64,000 nt of DNA from Amoebidium appalachense (GCA_963693365.1 CAVNZM010000010.1:1302001-1366000); one strand, 5' to 3'; shown: positions 1 through 45,997, counted from the stretch's first letter. Notes: a model not told the origin generated them from the letters alone. Numbers and translations: made by a program.

Positions 1-354
1 ACAGAATTGGCTGTAATTAGTAGCACACTTTAGTATGTCTTCGTTTTTTGCATATCTCTCTCGGGTTGCCCATAGTAAACGCGCACTTCATGTGTGGTAT
101 TTTTGTGGACCCCCCCCCCCCCCCTCCCTCCCCCCTCCCCCCCCCCCCCCCCCCAACCTAACACACACACCCTGTTCAATTCCCACTACAACCCCCCCCC
201 CCCCCCCTCTGCGGTCTCCTCTCACTCCCTTTCCCCCCCGTCCCTCCCCCCACCTCCTCAAACACACAAGAACACGTACACATACACACGCCTCTACGCG
301 CACGCTTCTGCACATACACACACACACGTATATCTGTAGTACACACACGCACAC

Positions 355-373
355 ACGCACACGCACGCACACG

Positions 374-419
<46 letters not shown>

Positions 420-429
420 CGCGCGCGCG

Positions 430-488
<59 letters not shown>

Positions 489-760
489 ACGCACACGCAC
501 ACGCACACGCACACGCACACGCACACGCACACGCACACGCACACGCACACGCACACGCACACGCACACGCACACGCACACGCACACGCACACGCACACGC
601 ACACGCACACGCACACGCACACACACACGTACACGTACACACACACACACACGTACACGTACACCCGTACACGCACGTACACACACACACACACACGTAC
701 ACGTACACGTACACGTATACGTACACGCACGTACACGTATACGTACACACACGTACACGT
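355..760 (+). repeat. (CA)n and (CACACG)n microsatellite ending at the first PDE acceptor
   Basis: (CA)n is followed by about 24 units of CACACG (478-620), then ACGT-containing variants that run up to the ACAG acceptor at 764. Positions 1-354 hold C runs and nothing recognisable as coding. Confidence 0.9.
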
Positions 761-764
761 ACAG

Positions 765-13512
<12,748 letters not shown>

Positions 13513-13944
13513 TGGATTGTCTTTGAAACCGTGCAACGTCGGGATACCCAAGAAGGAGCCCTATTTCGCCGTAAAGTAATCATGAATGAATGACATTGTC
13601 TTCCCTTCGATCTCACAAAATATAGACCGTGTAAACCAACCCTCTCTTCTATTTTTTTGGTTTTTTTGTGAGTCTTTTTGTTGCTATCCTTGCTTGGCGG
13701 CACAAGAGATATAGAGCTCCGTTGGAAAGATGAGATTGTTGGTGCTAGACTGTGTCTTGTTTTCATTTTTACGTTCTCTTTTGTATTGTTCGCGTCACGA
13801 CATCAAGGGGGATTGAGGGGTTTTGATTTGAGGGTGGGTGGATTGGGTATGGTGGCGGTTGCGGTGGGCATAGGTGTGTATGCTTGATTTTTTTTATCCC
13901 TCTCCCCCCCCCCCCTCCCCCCCCCCCCTTTTTTTTTTTCGGGG

Positions 13945-13983
<39 letters not shown>

Positions 13984-14720
13984 AAATGTTCCTACCTTTT
14001 TAGTCGTTTTATAAAAACAAATCATGACAGGACAGGATCGGGTAATTTTGAGTTGAAATCCCGAAATAGTGCACTTGTGTATAGTCCGATATCGAATGTT
14101 TATGTGGATAGAGAATGTACGTGGTAATACGACTGGGGAAATGTGGAGGAGGCAGTTCAGACTTTAAGCTGATAATAAAATATGATGATATTAAACGAAC
14201 CTTTCTTTATTGCCGTTCATAACGGGTGCTTCGTGATGCCTACTAACATATAAACTCAACAATCATATAAGCTACTACAGTGATGTTTTCAAAAATAAAC
14301 TGAATTAGAGAAACTTTGCCATAGTGTCAGGAGTGAAACGAAAACATAATATGTGAATGGTTCTGAAATATGTGTGTCAGTGTATGTGTGGACGTCACGT
14401 GTGCATGTGTGTGTGGGTGGGTGGGTGAGTGGGTGGCCATGGGTGGGTGCGTGCGTGCGTGAGCGGACGGGCATGTGCACGTGGGCGTAGGTACGTGTGT
14501 GTGCACACACGCGTTTGTCTGTGCGTGTGTGTGTGCGCGCCTGTTTACGCGTTTTGGGCTTTGGTCATGCCCAGTTAGTTACCATCGATAAAAAAATGAT
14601 CAGGCCCGACCGAATTTCCTGTGTATGTATGCACTTACATACTACTTCTGACAACTTCGAAACTCAGTTCGTCGATCTTATAAATCTCCTGCCCTCGCGA
14701 TCGAGCTCCCCGTTTCTCAG

Positions 14721-14772
<52 letters not shown>

Positions 14773-15046
14773 ACATGTACACAGACACACACGTGCACAT
14801 GTACGCACACACACGCTCTTTCCGAGTCCCTCTCCCCCTCCCTCCCTCCCTCCCTCCCTCCCTCGGGGACCCTCTCCCTCTTATGCTCCCATGGAAACTT
14901 CGTGAGGCTCAGCACGTCATTTCTGACGGGTGCATGTATGTTTGAGTCTTTGTTTCCGACGACTTACCAATCAGATTCGAAAGAAACACTACCTAAATGG
15001 TCGACGTACATATACTATACTATAGTCACGTATACTGCAATGATCC

Positions 15047-15085
<39 letters not shown>

Positions 15086-15231
15086 TACATACACAGACTC
15101 GTACTTCTGTCCTCGACTAGCTAGCTGCCTCCTTGAGATCTTTGCTTATATGAAGACTTATAAGGCCACGTGCACGCCCCTATTTCCCCCAAAAAAGATC
15201 CATTCAAGGTGTTGTCATGACTTCACCACCT

Positions 15232-15271
<40 letters not shown>

Positions 15272-15346
15272 GTACACACATACACACACAGCTTGTCAAA
15301 GAGTCACTGCCACAACGGCATTCATCTACGGTACACTTAAACGTTC
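13513..15346. other. PDE 3' UTR and spacer
   Basis: The stretch after the PDE stop is unique sequence with C/G runs at 13905-13981, GTGTGCGT-type repeats at 14370-14535, a C run at 14721-14772 and CTCC repeats at 14836-14863. No exon-like frame was found. Confidence 0.5.
14074..14190 (+). terminator. Possible 3' end of the PDE transcript
   Basis: AATAAA at 14174-14179 (GATAATAAAATATG) is the first canonical polyadenylation signal I find after the PDE stop at 13512. That would imply a 3' UTR of about 660 bases containing C and G homopolymers around 13905-13981. Confidence 0.4.
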
Positions 15347-15655
15347 AAACAAATGGACTTTGACTATGATGCCTTTTTTTTTTTTTTTTTTTAACTGCAG
15401 CTGCGCATGCATGTGTGCTGAGAGTCTGCCAAACCCTCCCATCTCCCATCCTTTGTCGTTACTCGCGCGTAACCAAATACTTTCCGCATTCCCAAATGGG
15501 AGCTGGCATGAACGTTTATGGTTCCACGCGAGGAACGACAAAGGATGGGAGATAGGAGGGTTGGCAGACTCTGAGCACACATGCATATGCGCAGCTGCAG
15601 TAAAAAAAAAAAAAAAAAAAAAGGCATCATATGCATAGTCAAAGTCCATTTGTTT
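15347..15655. mobile_element. Foldback element, 309 bp, with internal T/A tracts
   Basis: This is a near-perfect palindrome. The left end AAACAAATGGACTTTGACTA mirrors the right end TAGTCAAAGTCCATTTGTTT; T18 after the left arm faces A21 before the right arm. The inner CTGCAGCTGCGCATGCATGT pairs with its complement at 15579-15600, and CCCTCCCATCTCCCATCCTT with 15539-15559. It lies between the PDE and the secreted-protein gene. It carries no coding capacity. Confidence 0.85.
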
Positions 15656-15740
15656 CGGCTGTGGAACCCCCAGTCGAGCTCATATTTACTCTTCCCCAAT
15701 CACACAATTGAGTGCCATGAGCTTATTTTTCGACCAGATG

Positions 15741-15853
15741 AAATAATTCGACATTAATTCATCAGCACTACCTGATAAAGTTTACAAAAATTTAAATAAT
15801 TCGACATTATTTCATCAGCATCAGCATCACCTGATAAAGTTTACAAAACTTTA
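15741..15853 (+). repeat. Two-copy tandem repeat (about 55 bp)
   Basis: AAATAATTCGACATTA-TTCATCAGCA...CCTGATAAAGTTTACAAAA occurs twice head to tail (15741-15794 and 15795-15853). The second copy carries an extra CATCAG trimer repeat. It lies just downstream of the secreted-protein gene. Confidence 0.8.
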
Positions 15854-16008
15854 TCATTTTTATGGTTATTGTCATCATTTATAACCGGTCTTGCACACGG
15901 TACGGGTGCAAGCCTTACATGTCCTCACACACCATCAGATATCTTTAGGCATTCACAGTTTAGATATACGTAATAGAGGGAACGGGGGTGGATCCCACAA
16001 CGGGGGCA

Positions 16009-16716
16009 CTAACGTGGGGCAACAACCGAGCCTCCAACAAGAGGAGAGACAACAGGAGAAACAACTGGGGAAGAGCTAGCAGGCTTAACGGTTGGGGAAG
16101 GGGTTGATTCCACACGGGGGGATGCAACAGGGGCGCCGGTGGTGGTGGTGGCTGGGCGGGTGGTGGGGGTCAAAGCCGTAAGTTGGGCCTGAAGAACCTT
16201 GATCTGGGTCATGAGGCCATTGTAGTTGGTGACGGCAATGTTCAATTTTCCGACAATGGCGATGTGGTTGACTTGGAGATCGGTAACGTTCTTTGTGAGG
16301 GGGGCGAGGGAGGCCTGTGCATTCTTCTGGAAGGTTTGGAAGGCCGCAGAACGATTCTGCTGCTGCTGCCCCCCCCTGTAAATTTCGATGACAATGTGTC
16401 AGTAAAAGTGCATGGTGGAGGGGGGTTGGGGTGGGGTGGGGGTGGATAGGTGCGTATGGTGGTGGGGGGGGGGGGGGGGGGGGGGAGGGGGGGGGGGGGG
16501 AGGAGAAGTGTGTGCGATGGACAGGAAGAGAGATCTACAGGTAGAGCAAGGAACTGGTGGAATTATGGGGTAATTAGTACTGTGCGTGTGTGTGTGTGGG
16601 GGGGGGGGGTGGGTGGGTGGGTGTGTGTGTGCCAGCACATGCATGCTTGTGCGGCCATGTCCGTGTGTCTGTTTGTGTGTTTGTGTTGTTGTTGTTTTTT
16701 TTGTTGTTTTTTTTGT

Positions 16717-16782
<66 letters not shown>

Positions 16783-18099
16783 AGGCATACTGTACAGCCA
16801 GAGCCTGACGCTTAGCGTTGAGTGCCTCGATCTGCTTTGTGAGATCGGCAATGGCGGCATTTGTGGTGTTGAAGATGGTGTTCATGTCGGCCTGCATCAC
16901 CTTGTAGGCATCCTCGATCTGAAAGAGGGTTGGGGGGCGGGGAGGGAGGGGGAGGGGGCTCGATGAGTTTTACACACTCCCACTTGCCCTTTCCTTAAAG
17001 TTTACCAACTCCAATCTCCCAATTCCGCCTTCTCCCCCCCCCCCCCCCTCTCCCCCCCTTTCCCTCCCCCCTCTCCCCTAGAGTTTCCGCTCGTGACCCA
17101 ATGCCATCTTCCTCTGTATAATGCTTCAGAACTTGTGTGCAATTAGGGCAACGAAGATGCAGATGTCGTTATGATAGTTGGGTGGCATGTATATCGTGGG
17201 TGGCATGTATATCGCAGGTTTGGTTGTCTGGGTGAATGTAGAGGAAAGTGGCAGGCTTGAAAACAAGCATTCCTGCGGCGGCGGGGGGGGGGGGGGGGGG
17301 GGGGGGGGAGAAACTACACACAAAGAAGGCCCCTTATATCCCAAAAGAAAGACACATGCATCGGAGAAAACACAGATTGACTGTAATTGCGTACCTGCTT
17401 GTTCACAGTCGTTGCCGCGTTCCTCTGCTTAGCAACCGCATCAAACAGGGTCGCGTTAACTGCCTGCTGAGTGGCCATCAGCGCATCGATGTCTGGTTTC
17501 ATGGCTGAAGCCTGCGTGTTAATAGCCTGAATTTGGTTCTGAAGTTGGACAATGAAGGGGTTAGTGGCGGCGCTAGAGGTGCTGGTGGTAGTGGTGGTGG
17601 TTGGTGGCGGGGCGGCTCCAAGAACAGGGGCGGGTTGAGGGGCGCTTCCCAGAAGAGGGGCGCTCCCCAGAAGAGGTGCCTGTGAATTTGCGCAGAGTTA
17701 GTTCCCATTTTCAGTGACCGTGAGAGAGCATTTTAGAGCAATCGTGACTTGTAGTTATCACATGCAAAAGTATCGTCACGACAAATAGTGTTCGGTTACA
17801 TATCCCTAGGCTAGACAAGAAAAGGGAGGGAGTGAGGCCTGTGTAAAAGCTACAGTAGCGTGTCAAACGGATTATAGGTAGACAACCGAGCCCACAGCCT
17901 CCCTATTTAATGTTGAACGAAACAATTTTTGTGTGTAGACAGCAATGTATAACGGTTCACACCACTGTGATCGAAAGGGAAATGGTATGAACACTCTAAT
18001 AATGAGGAGTATTTAAATATATGGGCTCACCGTGAGCTGCGCGGAGGCAGATGCGGCCAAGCCAGCCATGGCGAACGTGACGAACGAGACTCCAACCAT
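16009..18099 (-). CDS. Secreted Ala/Thr/Pro-rich coiled-coil protein, unknown family
   Basis: Complete gene of four phase-consistent exons read on the minus strand: 18031-18099, 17395-17679, 16791-16918, 16009-16375, giving 282 residues. The start is the ATG at 18099, which opens a signal peptide (residues 1-20, MVGVSFVTFAMAGLAASASA) with predicted cleavage before QLT. After it come two APLLGS-type repeats and a Pro/Thr stretch (PPPTTTTTTSTSS), then heptad-like Ala/Gln/Asn-rich segments (VQLQNQIQAINTQ, AAIADLTKQIEALNAKR, VTDLQVNHIAIVGKLN) that suggest coiled coils, and a Thr/Pro/Ser/Val-rich tail that could be O-glycosylated. It has no membrane anchor and no recognised enzyme motif. It looks like a surface, wall or matrix protein. 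I do not recognise the family; an HsbA-like or other short secreted helical protein is possible. A TATA-like site lies about 135 bases upstream. Confidence 0.85.
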
Positions 18100-18232
18100 T
18101 TTCGTAGTGGCAAAACAGGTAGTTTTTTCAGTTATTTTTTGAAGGGTGGCAGGAAGGATTATTCGTTCAGTCGGATGACACTAGCCGGGTGGGTTGCTCG
18201 GCAGCGACTGAGAAGAATCGAGGATGGGGGTT

Positions 18233-18242
18233 GCTTATAAAC
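18233..18242 (-). promoter_or_regulatory. TATA-like box of the secreted-protein gene
   Basis: Read on the minus strand the site is GTTTATAAGC, about 135 bases upstream of the ATG at 18099. It is the only TATA-like element in the immediate upstream region, so the transcription start would fall near 18205. Confidence 0.45.
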
Positions 18243-19331
18243 AAGTGCGGGGGCTGAGGAATGCAGGATATTCATTATAAGACCATCTGATTGGCTTTCG
18301 CTAATTGTTCTGAAATGCTGTGCATTCCGGAATATAGCCACCGGAATCACTTTGAATCCTTCGCGTTTTGACGCGTTTACGTTATTAAAAATAAAGGCTA
18401 AACAAAGGGATTTAATGGATTGTAAGCCTAATAGTAGCCAAAATAAAACTGGTATACACATTCGCATGTTTTCCTTTTTGTCATTTGTTTTGTGGTACAG
18501 CCCGAAATTGCACGAGCCAACCTATGCAGGATTTTTATCCGAGGAATATTTTGAACCCGCTTGATTGGTGGCATATCACACAGCTTTATAGCCTGTATTA
18601 TATTTAGCTTTGAGCCTCACTGAGTCCGATGTATGCACATGTCACTGGATGCAGATATTGGGTTAGCACGAACTCAGGGTGTTAGAAGTAATAGATAAAA
18701 TCAAAAATAAAAATCTTATAAATAACTTTTTATGCCATATAAAAGTAAATAAATGCGATTCCATACATTCTCTGTGCCCCTAAGCTATTTATCTTAGCGC
18801 TGAGCTATCCTACATCGAATAGATCTGAGTCGGCCCAGATTCATGCATATGGCGTTCCAAGGTGATCAATTTTTTCTCTAGATCTGCTTCCTTTCCAAAA
18901 TTAACAACCTATCTCCGCCAAAACACTCTATCAATACATCATCCCTCAATATTCTTTTCTTTTACCCTATCATTTTCTTGGTGTTGATACCTGCCAGTTG
19001 GTGATGCCGCGTCTGCGGCCGGCGAGAAAAAAATAGCTAGAACACTGAATCGTGTTCGAGATGGCATGAAATTGAATAAGCCCAGCCCGGCCCCGCACGT
19101 TCCCGACTGTCGGAATTTCAAAGGTAAGCTATAGAGCCTTCAGTCTTGGCATCCCCGAGTTGATAAAACGGTATGCATATATGAGCCATGATAATATATT
19201 CTCTTCGGAGGCTTGTAATTTATTAATACTGTGTATGACTAGGTTACCAATGGTCACTATGTATTCTTCTTTTTCATTCAGGCTTTTCAAGTTTTTTGTC
19301 CCCCCCCCCCCCCCCCCCCCCCCCCCTCTCC

Positions 19332-19418
<87 letters not shown>

Positions 19419-19421
19419 ACA
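18243..19421. other. Unique spacer upstream of the secreted-protein gene
   Basis: AT-balanced, non-repetitive sequence up to 19297, then C and CT tracts. Short ORFs here have no family resemblance. No RNA gene was recognised. Confidence 0.5.
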
Positions 19422-20013
19422 GGCCCAACCACATCAGCTGAGTCAACTTGCTCCGAGCAGAATTATTCTGCACAAAGCAGAATTATTCTGCACAAAGCAG
19501 AATTATTCTGCAAAAAGCAGAATTATTCTGCAAAAGCAAAATTATTTTGCAAAAAGCAAAATCATTCTGCAAAAAGCAGAATCATTCTCTAAATGCAGAA
19601 TTATTCTGCAAAAGCAGAATCAACCTGCTAAAAACAGAATCTGATTCACTCTGCAAACAGCAGAATCAATCTGCTAAAAGCAGAATCAATCCGCTGAAAG
19701 CAGAATTATTCTCCTAAAAGCAGAATTATTCTGCTGTTCAAAGCAGAATGATTCTGCTTTTTGCGAAATAATTCTGCTAAAAGCAGAGTGATTCTGCTAA
19801 AAGCAGAGTGATTCTGCTAAACTTTGCAGAATGATTCTGCTTTTGCGGAATAATCCTGCTAAAAACAGAATGATTCTGCTTTTGCAGCAGAATAATTCTG
19901 CTTTTGCAGAACGATTCTGCTTTTTGCAAAATAATTCTGCTAAAAGCAGAGTGATTTTGCTATTGCAGAATAACGGCTTTTTGCAAGTTGACTCTGCCGA
20001 TGCGGTTGGGTCC
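19422..20013. mobile_element. Terminal-inverted-repeat element of palindromic GCAGAATTATTCTGC units
   Basis: About 25 degenerate copies of a roughly 19-base unit, (AAAA)GCAGAATTATTCTGC, which is itself a palindrome, run from 19455 to 19980. The ends are inverted repeats: left CCCAACCACATCAGCTGAG then TCAACTTGC; right GCAAGTTGACTCTGCCGATG then CGGTTGGG. C- and (CT)-rich tracts flank both sides. There is no real ORF. Confidence 0.8.
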
Positions 20014-20934
<921 letters not shown>

Positions 20935-21215
20935 GGGCCCACTGTCAGCAGAATCCATGTTGTGCAAGCTGCTGATATTATTCTGCCAAAAGCAAATTTT
21001 TTGTTCTGTGGGTTCTATTATTCTCTCATTCAACAGATTTATGATTTAAAATGTTGATTTGGTCAAATCAGCAAAGGCAGAGCAATCACGCAAAGCAGAA
21101 CTTGTATGCTAAAAGCAAAATTATTCTTCAGAATCTGCTTCGAGCAGAATGTTATCTGTAAAAAAACCGAATAATTCTGCTTTTCGGCACATTCTGCCGC
21201 ATGAGCTGATGTGGT

Positions 21216-21219
<4 letters not shown>
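20935..21219. mobile_element. Second, degraded copy of the GCAGAATTATTCTGC element
   Basis: It shares the right-terminal sequence AGCTGATGTGGTTG, the inverse of the left end at 19426, and internal AGCAGAAT/ATTCTGC units. The left end (GGGCCCACTGTCAGCAGAAT) is only loosely conserved. The C and CT tract flanking seen in the first copy recurs. Confidence 0.65.
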
Positions 21220-32907
<11,688 letters not shown>

Positions 32908-33724
32908 TTTTCCGAGGATGTTTTTCTGAAATGCTACAATATGTTTGCTTCAAACATGTAACGGAATATTTGCTGTGATTTTCGGGTGATAAGGATTTAT
33001 AAGCGATTTTCGTTACAACAATCAAGAAAAAAGAGTTACCTAAAAGCACATGCCGTTTATAATCATCTTTCTTGGCTTAGAGATCACTTATATCCCCTAA
33101 AAGGTAAAGGCTCAAATGTCTTAATAAGTGCTTTGATTTAGAGCAACGAAATCCGTTTAGCGAGCCCTGGAAACGAAAAAGAACTTGTTCTGCGTGGTGT
33201 AATCACTATTGTGGTCCCTTTTTTTCATTACTTTCTAAAGTCCTAAAAGCGCAAGAAACACCCTCCCTGAAGGGAGGAGGTATCTGTATCACACTGTGCT
33301 CCAACAAAACCGAAAAAAACGGAGTGAGAAAAAACAGAGGGAAAACTGTTTGTGGCGTGCCCAGGGAGCAAATTCCTCGCGATGCAGTTTAAGCCAATCA
33401 TCTAGAAAAATGCTTTATGTTTAGCTTAATTTGGAAGTGAGCCGGATTCTCCATTTTTGGTAATATGCTTATCCAATGGAAAACAGCCCAAAGCACGTGC
33501 ATTCATGCCATTGTGCACGAATATTGCACTTGTTTGTACGTTCGGATCGCCTACAACCATGCAACAAGTACACCTACATGCACGATCAACCCGGCGGCGC
33601 GCACTCCCCACACCAAGCGCAGGCTGTATCCCTTCCCTCTCCCCTACCCCCCCCCCCCCTCCCCCCCCCCCCCCCCCCCCCCCCTCCTCGCGCACCTCCG
33701 TCTCTCGAGCTCTCTCTTCTCTCC

Positions 33725-33774
<50 letters not shown>

Positions 33775-33988
33775 AGCCTCCAAACCACCACCAGCACTGT
33801 GAGCCCCGTCATCCAGAATGTCCGATATTTTCACCCCGTCTTCCTCTTTGTTTGGCCTGCGCAGCTGTCGGCATACTGAAGGTCACGGCGGCGTTGTTTT
33901 TCCTTCTTTTGTGTTTTTCCCCCGCGCGCTGTCAGCGCACGCTCGCAGCCATGATATGTGACTGTCACATGGTGTGTGTGTGTGTGTG

Positions 33989-34081
<93 letters not shown>

Positions 34082-34512
34082 GGTAGGGGGAAGGGGGGAG
34101 GGGGGGGGAGGCATTGGGAGACGGTGGGGGGGAGGAGGGGAGGAGGGGAGAACACATCTCAGGCCTCGGAAGGGCAATTATACATGTGGTCACCTCATAG
34201 ATCAGCGAATGGGATACGTCACTCAGTGTGAGGCACAGTACATACATCATATTGAGGCCCTGGGTTTCGTTTATTAGGCAAATCTAAAAAGAAATCTATG
34301 GGGTTTGGGGTTTACGCTGTTTACTCGAGGCAAAGAGAGACCAGTCTCAGGTATGGGGGGGGTTTTGCTCGGAATATCCCCTCAGCGGTATATCATGATC
34401 ACGTACATAGATGTCGGGTGATGACTATATATCAGGGTTTACTTTCTCTACGAGACACCAGGACTAAAAAAAACCAATTAGTTGGGGTTCCCCGTTTTGT
34501 TTTTTTTTGTTT

Positions 34513-34563
<51 letters not shown>

Positions 34564-34596
34564 GGGGGCTCCCCTGGGACACTCGGTATCAGCTGG

Positions 34597-34677
<81 letters not shown>

Positions 34678-34679
34678 CG
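32908..34679. other. Upstream region of the SAND/TDBD-like gene
   Basis: Positions 32908-33470 are unique and should contain the promoter of the minus-strand gene; no clear TATA or CCAAT box. Then C runs (33649-33772), (GT)n 33972-34079, a TnGn block at 34500-34562 and (GT)n 34598-34672. Confidence 0.5.
33972..34079 (+). repeat. (GT)n microsatellite
   Basis: About 50 GT units with one ACAT interruption, followed by G-rich sequence, in an intergenic region. Confidence 0.95.
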
Positions 34680-35180
34680 CTATAATTTTGTAGTGATGTG
34701 TTTCTCAAGCCAATCAATACATCTAATATACAGGTCGTAGTTACGCATGTTTAGTATAAAATCAAGGATGTTGTAATTTACAGGTAGGCTATCTTTCTGG
34801 GTGTCTGTTGTGAATGTGACGTGTGTGTGTTGCGGTATTATGTGGTCTATCAAACTACATTTGGCGATACATGACCGTTTAAACTGGTGTGTGTGTGTGT
34901 TGTTTGGGCATGCAAACGATGCCACCTTGTACTTATTAGATCTCCACTGTATAGCACGTGTACAGTAAAAGCGTGGTAATTGATCAATGATAATACCATC
35001 AGCTAGAGAAAGACCAGTTCTACAGGAAGGTAATATGTATTTAGGTGTTATACATTTGCGAGTGCCATATTTGGCAATATGGTTGAGGCGGTCATTATAT
35101 ATAAAACGAGACATAAGGCTTAGTTTTTCAAGGTGTCTGCTTTCATCGGGTCTAGTGTCGTGTGGTATTTTTTTTCATTT
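34680..35180 (-). pseudogene. Orphan ORF, possible retroelement remnant
   Basis: A 144-residue ORF from the ATG at 35114 reads on without a stop upstream to about 35180. Its composition is balanced, unlike the low-complexity ORFs around it (MSRFIYNDRLNHIAKYGTR, then YDLYIRCIDWLEKHITTKL before the stop). NDRLNHIAKYG loosely recalls the NExADxLAK end of RNase H domains in LINE-type elements. I see no flanking reverse transcriptase and no terminal repeats. It could also be a single-exon fragment of an unknown gene. Confidence 0.3.
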
Positions 35181-35386
35181 GCTATATTGCCAGGGGAGAA
35201 GGGGAGAGAGAGGGAAGGAAAGAGGGGAGAGGTGAGGAGGGGACAGGTCTGATAGAGAAGAGAGGGTGGGAGGGCGAATACTTCTTTAAGCGGCTTATGT
35301 GCTGGAATTGGCACGGTATTTTCCACACAGAGGTGTGCGTTAACCCCCCGTGGCGAAACCCCATTCGTTTGTGATTGCACGGGAAA

Positions 35387-35420
<34 letters not shown>

Positions 35421-36750
35421 CCCCCCCCCCGCGCCGCTGTTCAAGTCAGCAAAACATCCCCGCCCAACAATATATTTAGCACTTTCCACAAAGTCACGAT
35501 ACTTCAAATTTCAGTGTTCATCTCGGCTATCTACTCTTCATCCGACATGGAACCGGCGACATATCCCCTTCGAAGTAGATAAACGGAATGGTTTTTTCCA
35601 TCCTTGTTGGATACTCTGATTGGTTGCGTGTCACCGCTCTCCGCAAGGCCCCATGAGTACCACAGCCGGCTGTGTGTGTGTGTTCGTGTGTTCGTGTGTT
35701 CGTGTGTGTTTGTGTGTGTGTGTGTGCGCGCGCGCGTGTGTGTGTGTGCGTGCGCCTGTATGTGTGTTCGTGTGTGTGTGTGTGCGTGTGTGTGTGCGTG
35801 TCAATACCGATAACATATCTTTAGTGTGATTTTGTCACTGTACTGATCCCCCCCCCCCCCCCCCCCCCCCCCCTTTCTCTCCGTGAATCTACATCCGAAT
35901 TAAAGAGAGGTTTATATGCGTGACGAATTTAGCTATGAATCTATGTAACCTTTATTTTTAGAAGATAAACAAAGACCCAATTGGCTTGAAGATGTACACG
36001 TGGGAGTGTTTCTGCCCGTGTTTCAATAAGTGATGGGTGTTTTATTTTAATTTATTATAATCATTTTTTTGGGCGGCGGCGGGGGGTGGGGGTTGGGGGG
36101 GGGGGGGGGGGGGGGGGAAGGGTGTAGTGGCTAGCCCCAAGGGGAGGGGGAACGGGTGTTTTTTTTCTTTTTTTTCTTTTTTTTTTCTTTGGGGGGGGGG
36201 AGGGGGGGGGGGGGGGGCGGGGGGCTTTTTTTTTTTTTTTTTTGGGGGGGGGGGGGTCTGAAAGGGGGGGGGGGGGTCTCTTACCAGGCCGCATCTTGTT
36301 GGTCGGTGAGGCTGGACGATGGAAGGGACTGAAAGTGTCGTTCGATACAGAGAGTCAGATCCCTGTGTGTGTGTGTGTGTGTGTGTGTTCGTGCGTGCGC
36401 GCATGTGTGTGTGTGTGGGGGGGGGGGGGGGGGGGGGGGGGGGGGAGGCGGGTGAGTATATGTGTGTGAGCGAGTGAGCGAGTGAGCGTGTGTGTGAATA
36501 TGTGCGTCCGTGTGTGCGTGTTTGTGCGCGAAGATTCACTCTGCGCACCAAACCCTCACCCATTTTACTTCGCATAGAGGACATGAGAAAATGACGGGTG
36601 CGAGAGGGAGAGAGAGAGAAAGCGGAGAGAGAAAGAGAGAGAGAGGGAGGATGAGTGTGTGTCTGTGTGTGGGAAGGGGGGGGGGGGGGGGGGAGGGGGA
36701 GGGGGGCTCGATTAACCAGCACCTGTTTTGGGGTGTATTCGTCGCCTGAC
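35181..36750. other. Region where the PRMT5-like 3' exons should lie, unresolved
   Basis: G/C runs, GTGCGT-type repeats (35670-35800, 36365-36412) and short unique patches at 35440-35640, 35880-36060 and 36285-36360. The patch at 36288-36362 on the minus strand has acceptor- and donor-like ends and could be a PRMT5-like exon, but its phase does not fit exon 36751-36821 as read. Confidence 0.35.
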
Positions 36751-44867
<8,117 letters not shown>

Positions 44868-45693
44868 GTTTTAAAGTTTTATAGAAGTAGTTCTAATCTG
44901 ATGTTTGTAAACGTAAGATTGTCTGAAGCTCGAGCTCAACAGCCTAGAATTGCAATTGGAAAAAGAGACGGTTCAACCTCTGTCTTCTCTCTGGCCGGTT
45001 TCTATCTAATCGAAATTTCAATGGCATTTGATCTTTGTGACACGGCCTAACTTGCCCAAACTACAGTAGATAGCCACCCTACAAACACTATAATGCCATG
45101 TTGTTTACATGTACTCGCAGACCCCAAACGTTCCAAGTGAGAAGAGAGTCTCTGCCAAGGCCTCCTCAGTGATCTCGGAGGCCTCTCTCGGGAGTCGGGA
45201 CTCGGGAGGGCAAGTTTTCGCGCGCTTTTTCCGGCAATAACCATATAAGGTTACTATTCAGTAATATGACGTCACTCCAGTGGCCCTGGAATGCGATTGG
45301 ACAGCGCACACGCAATGTGCCATGCGGGCGGCATTGGCTCACTCAACGTGTTTTTCTGCCAGTTGTGTGTTTTAAGTTTCGTGTTTTTCATGTTATTGAC
45401 AATTGCTTAATTGTTCTGTTGTAAAGTAAAAGGAAGTGGACAGTATAGAGGTATTGTGGTCATAGTATTATTTTTTATAACACACGTAACATCTGTTTTG
45501 GTTAAATCTGATCATTTGTTAACGCTTTCACCAACAAAACCGGAAGCATAGTGAGTGTGAGCAAGGAAATAATTCTCTGCTTTTGGTCAGCTATACACTC
45601 TGAAATTCTTTTTTAATTGATTTGTGGTTTAGACCTGCTACTTATCATACAAATTAGGCTTTTTATATTCGTCTATATTTTTAAACGTAAAAA
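44868..45693. promoter_or_regulatory. Divergent promoter region between PRMT5-like and CHCHD4
   Basis: The 826 bases between the two start codons are nearly free of microsatellites, unlike the surroundings. They hold a perfect CRE (TGACGTCA, 45267-45274) and two inverted CCAAT boxes (ATTGG at 45296-45300 and 45333-45337), with GC-rich sequence around 45150-45240 next to the PRMT5-like side. The arrangement fits a bidirectional TATA-less housekeeping promoter. Binding is inferred from motif matches only. Confidence 0.55.
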
Positions 45694-45946
45694 ATGTCTT
45701 ACTGCAGAGATGATGGTGGGTCCCCTCCTCCCCCCCCCCCCCCCCCCCCCCCCCCGCCCCCCTCCCCACCCCAGTCCCTGCCCCTCCTTGCAAGTCTTGA
45801 ACCTTTTCCGCTTCTCCACCCACCACTCCGCTGTCCCTCCGTGTTCCCTTTGTTTTTTTGCGTCTGCTTGTGTTTATGCTTGAGTACCACGATGTGATAT
45901 TGTAATGTCTGTTGGTGCCCCTTGCCGTGTCCTATATTCCAACTTC

Positions 45947-45997
<51 letters not shown>

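Noticed and set aside
18159-18467. 102-codon minus-strand ORF with a hydrophobic start upstream of the secreted-protein gene
   Set aside because: It overlaps the TATA-like site and presumed promoter and has no family resemblance.
36288-36362. Minus-strand segment with acceptor- and donor-like ends as the next PRMT5-like exon
   Set aside because: The frame that looks PRMT5-like (ending DQQDAAW) needs two carried bases, whereas exon 36751-36821 supplies one. It was left out of the model.
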